Of a stretch of DNA of 19,012 nucleotides, positions 7,148-12,692 are shown piece by piece (positions within the stretch are counted from its first letter, which is position 1; every line of letters begins with the position of its first letter). The notes under the pieces are model-generated. The model was not told the DNA's origin and did no database searches. It saw only the letters and a list, made by a program, of their open reading frames with translations. The position numbers and the translations under genes are program-made. The DNA is taken from the NCBI GenBank assembly GCA_964392085.1, contig CAYMOV010000047.1:1-19012 (forward strand). The letters run 5' to 3'. This DNA comes from CAYMOV01 sp964392085. GTDB taxonomy: Bacteria > Oederibacteriota > Muellerivitia > Muellerivitales > Muellerivitaceae.

Positions 7148-7657
7148 TTATATATCCAGGTCGATGACTTTCGATCCTTCCTTCATCGTCTTCGGGGCGC
7201 CCATGGGTTTCAGGACGAGCTTGTCCTCCTCCTGGAGCCGCTCGATCTGCGCGAAGTCCTGCCAGCGGTCGGGGGGAAGGTAGTTCTGGCCGCCCACCTT
7301 ATCCTTCGACAAAACGACCTCCCGGTCGTTCCGCTTCCAGAACGTGAGGCCGCAGGAGGCGGTGTAGATGGGGCTGAGGTAGTCCTTCAGCTCCTTGTCC
7401 TCATCCGCGGGCAGGCCGCTCAGGTAGCAGAACATCATCTCGGGGACGAACTTGAACCGGACGCGGCTGGCCTTGTGGATAAAGATGATCCCGGCGTCCT
7501 CGATGAAGAGCTGGGTGTGTTTGGAGTTCTGGGTCTGTTCGCGGAAGGCGAGGAAGCGCCCGGCGTCGACCATGACGCCCGAGGCGCGGAGGGTGCGGTA
7601 TTCCTGGTAGATCTCCCCGCTCATCCGGGCGAGCGGGTCGTCCTTTTCCGGTGCCAT
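7148..7657 (-). CDS. Conserved-looking hypothetical protein, 169 aa
   Basis: The predicted protein starts MAPEKDDPLARMSGEIYQEY and ends VIDLDI. ATG 7657 is preferred over a longer frame from 7747 because GAGGG lies 6 nt upstream and a -10-like TACAAT (7711-7716) lies downstream of the longer start, which would exclude it from the mRNA. There is no signal peptide or membrane segment. The central part alternates short hydrophobic strands with charged residues (FIEDAGIIFIHKASRVRFKFV, MMFCYLSGLP), suggesting a small alpha/beta or beta-rich cytoplasmic protein. I do not recognise the family and see no catalytic motif. It converges on the hydrolase terminator and is followed on its own strand by a CACAGGG repeat. 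Confidence 0.65.
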   Translation of the reverse strand: MAPEKDDPLARMSGEIYQEYRTLRASGVMVDAGRFLAFREQTQNSKHTQLFIEDAGIIFIHKASRVRFKFVPEMMFCYLSGLPADEDKELKDYLSPIYTASCGLTFWKRNDREVVLSKDKVGGQNYLPPDRWQDFAQIERLQEEDKLVLKPMGAPKTMKEGSKVIDLDI

Positions 7658-7710
7658 GAATTCCCTCTGGAGCCCCGGGGTTTTGGAGGTTGTGGGAGGT
7701 TCCGAGTGAC

Positions 7711-7716
7711 ATTGTA
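7711..7716 (-). promoter_or_regulatory. -10 box (TACAAT) for the 169-aa hypothetical gene
   Basis: On the minus strand GATACAATG has the same core as the box at 2302. A start of transcription near 7704 gives a leader of about 47 nt to ATG 7657. No -35 consensus is seen at 16-18 nt. Confidence 0.45.
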
Positions 7717-7825
7717 TCGCCCCGGGCCCGGAGGGGAAGCCGCCCACGGTTTTTTGAGGGTCCCAAACGCCTAAAGTTTAAGAGTTTCTCGTGAATACGG
7801 GTTTATAAAGTTTTGGCAAGGACAG

Positions 7826-7846
7826 GGTTTAGTCCAATTTTGACCG
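7826..7846 (+). repeat. Short sequence shared with the 3' repeat tract
   Basis: GGTTTAGTCCAAT at 7826-7838, followed by GACCGG, resembles GGTTCTAGTCCAAT-CCGG in the 96-bp units near 17990 and 18175. It lies in an AT-rich stretch just past the dioxygenase stop codon. It may be a remnant of the same repeat family or chance. Confidence 0.3.
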
Positions 7847-7852
7847 GATGAC

Positions 7853-8743
7853 TCAGCCCGGTTGGAACTCGACGCACCGTTGGGAGATGGAAGCGTGCTC
7901 GAAACCCACAATGGGAAACGACCGTTCATCCCTTTGGTCCGAGGCCCCGAGGCAATAGAGGAGCGGCAGGTAATGGTCCGGCGTCGGGACGGACTCGCAG
8001 GCGCCCGGCAGGCTCCGGTAATCCACCAGGGCGGCATCATCCCGGTCCGTAATGTTTTTCGCCGCCGCTTCGTCGAAGGCGACGGCCCAGGGTTCGGCCG
8101 GGGCCGACTTGTTCCAGTCGATCCGCCCGAGGTTGTGGACCAAGTTGCCGCTCCCGAGGATCAGGACCCCTTCGTCGCGGAGGGGCGCCAGCTTCCTTCC
8201 CAGCTCAAGGTGTTCCCGGGGCGTGAGGGAGGCGTCCAGACTGACCTGGAACACCGGGACATCCGCCTCGGGGAACAAATGGACCAGGACGCTCCAAGTT
8301 CCATGGTCCAATCCCCAATCCTCGGTGGTGGGGACGCCCAACAGTTGGGCAGTCCGTTTCGCCAGGGCGGGATGGCCGGGGGCCGGGTATTGGACGTCGA
8401 ACAAGGCCTGGGGAAATCCCCCGAAGTCGTGGATGGTCTTTGGTTTCTTCGACGCTTGCACGTAGGTCCCCTTTCCGTACCCATTCACGGTTTCGGACCC
8501 AGGGGCCCCGGCCCCTGGGACAATGTTGAATGGGTTACACTCGTATCGTTGCGCAGGCTCCGCCTGCGGTTTGCAACTAAGAGGATGAGTGTACCAATGG
8601 GCGGAAACGCACAGGATGGCTTGGGGACGCGGCAAACGGTTTCTCAAGGCATTTAGGGCCCGGGGGAACGGTCCGTCTTCCAGGGCGTTCATGGGCGAAC
8701 CGTGGGCCGCGAAGAGGACCGGCATGCGCTTGCTGGATTCCAT
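7853..8743 (-). CDS. Extradiol aromatic ring-opening dioxygenase, DODA/YgiD type, with in-frame insertion
   Basis: This 296-aa cytoplasmic metalloenzyme belongs to the class III extradiol (4,5-DOPA dioxygenase) family. Features seen are FAAHGSPMNAL (H14), VSAHWYT (H49), TIHDFGGFPQALFDVQYPAPG, LDHGTWSVLVHLFP and GSGNLVHNLGRIDW; these histidines match the family's metal ligands. Family members usually pass from HWYT to TIHDFGG in about 12-15 residues. Here there are about 50, with roughly residues 53-91 extra and encoded by two abutting palindromes (8479-8593). Removing them would leave HWYT-x-TYVQASKKPKTIHDFGG, close to a normal sequence, so the insertion looks recent and frame-preserving. A Shine-Dalgarno (8761-8766) serves a 3-codon ORF whose stop overlaps ATG 8743; ATG 8725 (M7) is an alternative start. 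Whether the protein is still active is unknown. Confidence 0.85.
   Translation of the reverse strand: MESSKRMPVLFAAHGSPMNALEDGPFPRALNALRNRLPRPQAILCVSAHWYTHPLSCKPQAEPAQRYECNPFNIVPGAGAPGSETVNGYGKGTYVQASKKPKTIHDFGGFPQALFDVQYPAPGHPALAKRTAQLLGVPTTEDWGLDHGTWSVLVHLFPEADVPVFQVSLDASLTPREHLELGRKLAPLRDEGVLILGSGNLVHNLGRIDWNKSAPAEPWAVAFDEAAAKNITDRDDAALVDYRSLPGACESVPTPDHYLPLLYCLGASDQRDERSFPIVGFEHASISQRCVEFQPG
8479..8535. repeat. Hairpin 2 of a twin palindromic element inside the dioxygenase gene
   Basis: The outer arms ACCCATTCA (8479-8487) and TGAATGGGT (8527-8535) are perfect 9-bp complements. The inner stem is CCCAGGGGC/GCCCCTGGG with a 4-nt loop. The unpaired spacers between the stems differ in length on the two sides. 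It abuts hairpin 1 at 8536 with no gap. Confidence 0.85.
8536..8593. repeat. Hairpin 1 of a twin palindromic element inside the dioxygenase gene
   Basis: The outer arms TACACTC (8536-8542) and GAGTGTA (8587-8593) are perfect 7-bp complements. They enclose GTTGC/GCAAC and an inner stem GCAGGC/GCCTGC with a TCC loop. The build (outer stem, asymmetric internal loops, strong inner stem, tiny loop) matches hairpin 2 and the elements near 18250 and 17916. Confidence 0.85.
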
Positions 8744-8766
8744 CAGGGAATCATAGGGAACCCTCC
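8743..8766 (-). promoter_or_regulatory. SD plus 3-codon leader ORF (M-I-P-stop) overlapping the dioxygenase start
   Basis: On the minus strand GGAGGG (8766-8761) sits 6 nt before ATG 8754. That ATG opens ATG ATT CCC TGA, and the stop overlaps the dioxygenase ATG as TGATG. The SD is 17 nt from the dioxygenase start, too far to serve it directly, so translation may reach it by termination-reinitiation. Confidence 0.5.
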
Positions 8767-8796
8767 AGTGAAATTCAGGCCCATGACGAAGATCCG

Positions 8797-8824
8797 CTTA
8801 TAATTGTCGGGTTATATCGGTCAA
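8797..8824 (-). promoter_or_regulatory. Sigma70-like promoter for the dioxygenase, sharing its -10 with the divergent gene
   Basis: On the minus strand the -35 TTGACC (8824-8819), a 16-nt spacer and the -10 TATAAG (8802-8797) form the best complete promoter in the window. The -10 overlaps the plus-strand TATAAT at 8799-8804, so one TTATAA core serves both directions. Confidence 0.6.
8799..8804 (+). promoter_or_regulatory. -10 box (TATAAT) for the first outer-membrane-like gene
   Basis: A perfect TATAAT lies 39 nt before ATG 8844, in the context TATAATTG. The paralog at 10087 has the same TATAATTG at 10040-10047, 41 nt before its start. No clear -35 on this strand. Confidence 0.55.
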
Positions 8825-8843
8825 CGATCTTGGGGGTGTCGGC

Positions 8844-9383
8844 ATGAAGCGTCTTTTCGGCTGGGTTTTGGTTTCCATGTCATTCCTCCTCGCGGTGCCG
8901 CCGGTCCGATCCGGGGAGTGGCGCGTCGGGGGCGGCCTCGCACCCTACGATTGGGGCTTCGAAACCAGTGATGGTTGGAATGCCGGTTGGACTATTTCGG
9001 GCAATACGGACTACAGGATCAAAAGGCATTTAAGGGCTTATGGCCGGTTGGCCTATTCGTTCAGGACTCCCACCGACGGGTCGGACCTCAGGTTCCACCA
9101 ATTCGCGGCGGTCATGGGGATGGAAACCATCTTCCGGCCCTTTTACCTCGGGATGGGGGCTGGTTTCATGGATCGGACACAGACCGGTGAGGCACTCATG
9201 GTCTGGCTCCCAAATGTGGAATTCCAAGGGCCGGAGGCTTCCGGATTACTTTACGAGTTGGTGTTCGGGTTGGAGATCGGCATGGGGCGGGGGACCGCCT
9301 TGCGGATCGACCTGTTGCGCATGCAGGAATCGCCCGGTTTCGTCGGGCAGAACCAGACCGTGGCCCTGATGTTCAAGATTTAA
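8844..9383 (+). CDS. Small outer-membrane beta-barrel-like protein (paralog A)
   Basis: This 179-aa predicted secreted protein starts at ATG 8844, with GGGGGTG at 8832-8838 as ribosome-binding site. A signal peptide (MKRLFGWVLVSMSFLLAVPP) likely ends before GEWRVGGG. The mature chain of about 155 residues shows alternating hydrophobic/polar strands and many aromatic and glycine residues (WRVGGGLAPYDWG, YGRLAYSF, FYLGMGAGFM, YELVFGLEIGMG). It ends ALMFKI, as in small 8-stranded outer-membrane barrels. It is clearly paralogous to the protein at 10087-10587, which shares EWRVG-x-G-APY-x-WG, YxRxxYxF/Y and FRPFYLGxGxGxM, but has an extra segment around residues 120-140. The ligand or function is not recognisable. 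Confidence 0.75.
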   Translation: MKRLFGWVLVSMSFLLAVPPVRSGEWRVGGGLAPYDWGFETSDGWNAGWTISGNTDYRIKRHLRAYGRLAYSFRTPTDGSDLRFHQFAAVMGMETIFRPFYLGMGAGFMDRTQTGEALMVWLPNVEFQGPEASGLLYELVFGLEIGMGRGTALRIDLLRMQESPGFVGQNQTVALMFKI

Positions 9384-9408
9384 GGGTTCCTGGCGGGTCC
9401 AGGCGAAT

Positions 9409-9432
9409 GATCGGGGCCTATGGCCGCCGATC
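9409..9432. terminator. Possible bidirectional terminator hairpin between convergent genes
   Basis: GATCGG...CCGATC arms with inner GGCC/GGCC pairing, a bulge and a TAT loop lie between the converging ends of the outer-membrane-like gene and HPr. There is no clear U-run, so this could be only a transcript-end stabiliser. Confidence 0.35.
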
Positions 9433-9453
9433 CGGAAGTCGCCGGGATGCGGC

Positions 9454-9726
9454 TCAGGTGAACCGTCCGATTTCGTTTTCGATCAAATCCTTGATGGCGC
9501 GCAGGGCCTGGGACGCGTCTTCCCCTTCGGCGAATATCCGGACATCCATGCCGTAGGTCACCGCCAGGGTGAGGATCGCCAATAGGCTCTTGGCGTTGGC
9601 GATCTGCGGCCCATAGCAAATGAAGATCCGGCTTTGGAATTTCGAGGCCGTTTTGACCAGGTTGGCCGAGGCCCGCATATGCAGGCCCAAGCGGTTGTTC
9701 AGCCGCGCGATCGCATGACAGACCAA
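9454..9726 (-). CDS. HPr-family phosphocarrier protein
   Basis: The predicted protein is a 90-aa cytoplasmic HPr. In the family a histidine accepts phosphate from enzyme I (PEP:sugar phosphotransferase system), and in many bacteria a serine is a target of HPr kinase. Here NRLGLHMRASANLVK gives His16 in the GLHxR active site, and IANAKSLLAIL gives Ser47 at the position of Ser46. I choose the TTG start at 9726 because a perfect GGAGG (9738-9734) lies 7 nt upstream and the resulting length is the family norm. The frame stays open to 10035, but that extension is Pro/Gly/Arg-rich, unconserved in appearance and unlikely to be translated. No other PTS gene is in view. It lies between two paralogous outer-membrane-like genes on the opposite strand. 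Confidence 0.88.
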   Translation of the reverse strand: MVCHAIARLNNRLGLHMRASANLVKTASKFQSRIFICYGPQIANAKSLLAILTLAVTYGMDVRIFAEGEDASQALRAIKDLIENEIGRFT

Positions 9727-10039
9727 GGGCAAACCTCCGGGTCGCTGAAATGTCCCCGTGGGCTGTTGGACGTTGAAGCCCCCGCGAAAGTGTCGTGAGG
9801 GCATCCCCGGGCCCATCGGCCCTGGAGGCGGGGCGGGTGGATCATGGGACCCTGGCGGGTGGACGAAGCTCCGGCTTGGACCCGTGGGGCCCCCAGGTCG
9901 GCCTTGGCGAACGTCCCGGCGACGGTACCCGGTCGCCTTGTGTGGTCGGGATGGATCCCGGGCGCGCCGACCCTCTCTCAAAATGATTGCGCCCATGGTT
10001 CCGTCCGCTGAATGTTCCTCGGAGAACGGAACCACTCCC
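9727..10039. other. Intergenic, no gene recognised
   Basis: This 313-nt GC-rich stretch lies between HPr (-) and paralog B (+). It carries an open minus-strand frame continuous with HPr, of low-complexity composition, which I treat as non-coding leader. No tRNA, ncRNA or repeat is recognised. The HPr promoter should lie here but I cannot place it. Confidence 0.5.
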
Positions 10040-10045
10040 TATAAT
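10040..10045 (+). promoter_or_regulatory. -10 box (TATAAT) for the second outer-membrane-like gene
   Basis: A perfect TATAAT lies 41 nt before GTG 10087, in the same TATAATTG context as the paralog's promoter. It overlaps the in-frame TTG at 10045, which therefore cannot be the translation start. No -35 consensus is evident. Confidence 0.55.
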
Positions 10046-10086
10046 TGAAACGCCCCATCGAAAATTGGTTCCGGAAAGTCCCCCCC

Positions 10087-10587
10087 GTGAAACGTCCCGC
10101 CTTCTGGCTCCTGATCCTCGGGGCCGTCATCGCATCGGCCGGCCCGGCCTGTTCCAACGAATGGCGGGTCGGCGTGGGCGCCGCGCCCTACTACTGGGGA
10201 AAACCCTCGGGGGAAGGTTGGGGTTCCGGCTGGATCTTCTCGGGACAGGTTCTGGTCCTCATGCAAAAGCCCTGGAGGCCCTACGCCCGTGTCTCCTACG
10301 CCTACAAGCCGAACAGCCTCCCCGAGGTCCCGACGTTCCATTCGACCTCGGCGGTCGTGGGGATGCAGGTGTTCTATAGGCCGTTTTACCTTGGGGTGGG
10401 GACCGGATGGATGCGGCAGGAGAACGTGAACCGCCTGATGGCCGAGGCGATCGTGGGCATCGAGTTCAAGATCCCGCCCAACGCCTATATCCGGCTGGAC
10501 CTCTGGCGCCCCCAGGAAATCATGACCGCCCAAGGGCCACAGTCCGCGGGCGACGCCAGGTGCGTCTCCCTGATGTACAAGTTCTAA
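10087..10587 (+). CDS. Small outer-membrane beta-barrel-like protein (paralog B)
   Basis: This 166-aa predicted secreted protein has a GTG start at 10087 (VKRPAFWLLILGAVIASAG), chosen because the upstream TTG at 10045 lies in the -10 box and GGAAAG is about 9 nt upstream. The signal peptide likely ends near CSNEWRVG; the cysteine in PACSNE could also be read as a lipobox-like site, though the preceding residues (GPAC) are a weak match. The mature part alternates hydrophobic and polar residues (WRVGVGAAPYYWG, ARVSYAYK, FYLGVGTGWM, AIVGIEFKI) and ends SLMYKF with a terminal phenylalanine typical of outer-membrane barrels. Paralogous to the protein at 8844-9383. It ends 8 nt before the convergent beta-helix gene, with no terminator between them. 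Confidence 0.75.
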   Translation: MKRPAFWLLILGAVIASAGPACSNEWRVGVGAAPYYWGKPSGEGWGSGWIFSGQVLVLMQKPWRPYARVSYAYKPNSLPEVPTFHSTSAVVGMQVFYRPFYLGVGTGWMRQENVNRLMAEAIVGIEFKIPPNAYIRLDLWRPQEIMTAQGPQSAGDARCVSLMYKF

Positions 10588-10595
10588 CCTCGTCG

Positions 10596-12512
10596 TTAGG
10601 GAGTCGCGGCCGACCGGGGACCGGCGGTTTTCCACGATTCCCCCAGCTTTTTAGCGGCGGGGGAGCCCGACCTCAAGGTGAAGTCCCCGTGGAGAGGGTC
10701 GGCGAACCGCGGGTCCTCCCTCTTGCTGCCGTCGGGACTGCCCCAGTCCTGGGTCGCCACCGGGTTGTAGTCCGCCAGCTTCCTCCATTCGACCTTTCCT
10801 GTCCCGCTGTAGACAAGGTTGTCCGGCCAAGCGGTCACCCCGCCTTCGGGGGCCTCGAAGGCCCAACTCCCCGAGGCCCACAGGACGTTGTCCTCCACCC
10901 GAAACCCGTTACATCGGGGAAAACAAAGCCTCCCGTCGCCTTCCACCACGAACAGGTTGCCCCGGATCGTGTTGTTCTTGGCCATGTGGTCCTGCATGGG
11001 CCGGGCCACGCCCACGGATAGGTTGTCCTCCACCAGGTCGTTCTCCGCCTGTTCGTCCAAATAGTAGGCCGAGGACCCGTAGCCTCCCGTGTCGGGAATG
11101 TCCCTCACGTCGTTGCCGCGGATCGTGACGGCTTTGCAGAAACCCGTGTAGATGGCCGCGCCGTCGTGAAGCTGGAGCATGGCCCGACGGATCTTGTTGC
11201 ACTCGATGAGGGCGCCCCCCGCCTGACACATCATCCCGTCGTAGGGGACGTCCTCGACCGTGTTGTGGGCGATGACCCCGCCGGATCCCTCCCAATAGAC
11301 GCCGATGGCGCCCCGGTACAACCCGCCGATCCTCCGGATGACGCTGTCCTCCAACCGGTTTCCCCCACCGGTCAAGCGGACAGCGCCGCCGCCGAGGTCC
11401 GAGAATCCGCAACCCTCCACGGCGTTCCGGTCGCCGTCCATCGACTGGAGCCCCCAACCGGCCAGGTCCAGGACCTTAAGCCCCGCCAATCGGCAATCCC
11501 GAACATGGGTCAGTTCGATCGCGGCGGTGGAGTTCATCGCGCCGAACCCGGTGTTGGACAACGCGACGTCGGTCAAGGTCAGGGTCAGGCCCTGGATCGT
11601 CACGGCGGACACCGGAAGGTCCTTGTAACCGTTGAGGCGGATCAGGGTGGTGAGGGTCGGGGCCTCGAAATCCATCCGGTTCGGGTCCTCGCCCGCGCGG
11701 GGTTTGTACCAGACCTTGCCGTGGGCCTTGTCCAGGCACCATTGGCCCGGGTCCGTCAGGCCTTCCTTCACGTTCCAGACCGCGTATTGGCGGACGTCGA
11801 ATGCGCCCGGTGGGTGGGTGGTGGAACCGGTGAACCGGAGGAGTCGCGCCTTGGGGTCCAACGACTCGATGCCTACCCACGATTCGTCCCACATGTGGAG
11901 GATCTCCAGCTCGGCGCTTCCCTGGTCCAGCCAGGACCCGAGGTCGCCTTCACGGTAGGTCATCTGGCCGGTCTCTTCCTGGGTAAGGGGCCGGCCCCAC
12001 CCGCCGCCCGTGCTGCTCTTCCACCGGACATCGAACCGCGTCTCATGGGTGAAGAAGCCCTCCCTCGGAAGTCGGGCCCGAAAACGGGGGGAACCATCGG
12101 CCGAAAGCCAGCGGAAGGTCCAACCGGGCCCCACTTGGGCGGACCAAAGGCCGCCTTCCTTTTTCCAACCGGTCAGGGGGCGCCCCCCGGACAAGGTGAC
12201 CGAGGCCCCGGGAGCCGCCTCCAGGCTGAGCCCTGAGTCCGCCACGTAAAGAACCAGCGGGGCCGTGAGGCGGTAGAGGCCCGATTCGAGCAGGATCCGG
12301 ACGGGGGCCTGGGGAAGGGCCTTGCGGAGGTCCCGGGATTTTTCGATCGCGCGGGCGGGGGACCGGAGCGGCCCGTCGGTGGAGGCCGCGTTGGGGGCGG
12401 CGAGGGCACCGGTCCAGCCGTCATCGCCCAGGGGCGAGACGTAGAGGTCGCCCGCCTTCAAGGGGGCGACCAGGATGGGGATCAGGAATAGAAACTGGAT
12501 GGCCTTCGGCAT
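10596..12512 (-). CDS. Secreted right-handed beta-helix protein, glycan-active (GH141-like?)
   Basis: This 638-aa secreted protein starts at ATG 12512, with GGGAGGA 4 nt upstream; the frame extends further but the signal peptide MPKAIQFLFLIPILVAPLKA begins here. The mature start DLYVSPLGDDGWTG...SPARAIEKSRDLRK and the following ILLESGLYRL are the usual opening of right-handed parallel beta-helix polysaccharide enzymes. A beta-sandwich-like insert with TLSGGRPLTGWKKEGGLWSA and FRWLSADGSPRFRARLP precedes many short N-x-hydrophobic helix coils (IELTHVRDCRLAGLKVLDL, NTVEDVPYDGM, NTIRGNLFVV). This layout resembles GH141-type proteins (fucosidase/xylanase), but I cannot confirm catalytic residues, and a lyase or other epimerase/hydrolase is possible. 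It follows GH44 on the same strand after 180 nt and may be co-regulated. Confidence 0.72.
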   Translation of the reverse strand: MPKAIQFLFLIPILVAPLKAGDLYVSPLGDDGWTGALAAPNAASTDGPLRSPARAIEKSRDLRKALPQAPVRILLESGLYRLTAPLVLYVADSGLSLEAAPGASVTLSGGRPLTGWKKEGGLWSAQVGPGWTFRWLSADGSPRFRARLPREGFFTHETRFDVRWKSSTGGGWGRPLTQEETGQMTYREGDLGSWLDQGSAELEILHMWDESWVGIESLDPKARLLRFTGSTTHPPGAFDVRQYAVWNVKEGLTDPGQWCLDKAHGKVWYKPRAGEDPNRMDFEAPTLTTLIRLNGYKDLPVSAVTIQGLTLTLTDVALSNTGFGAMNSTAAIELTHVRDCRLAGLKVLDLAGWGLQSMDGDRNAVEGCGFSDLGGGAVRLTGGGNRLEDSVIRRIGGLYRGAIGVYWEGSGGVIAHNTVEDVPYDGMMCQAGGALIECNKIRRAMLQLHDGAAIYTGFCKAVTIRGNDVRDIPDTGGYGSSAYYLDEQAENDLVEDNLSVGVARPMQDHMAKNNTIRGNLFVVEGDGRLCFPRCNGFRVEDNVLWASGSWAFEAPEGGVTAWPDNLVYSGTGKVEWRKLADYNPVATQDWGSPDGSKREDPRFADPLHGDFTLRSGSPAAKKLGESWKTAGPRSAATP

Positions 12513-12692
12513 AAATCCTCCCGCCCCCATTGGACGATAGATCGGGACGGGAGGGTCAAATAAAGTCCCCTTTGGGTACCGGCCCAGGGACCTCCGGGTC
12601 CACGACGGTTTCATCATCGACCACTACCCCAAGGGGCGAATCACAAGCCGGGGTTCTGGGGAAAATAGGGCGGGTCCCGCGGCGCCGTTGGG

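Noticed and set aside
9727..10035. N-terminal extension of HPr by about 103 residues
   Set aside because: Pro/Gly/Arg-rich low complexity, not expected in HPr, while TTG 9726 has a perfect SD and gives the family length.
12600..12690. Terminator after GH44 formed by CCCCAAGGGG near 12627
   Set aside because: The palindrome has essentially no loop and no U-run on either strand, so it is not a convincing terminator.
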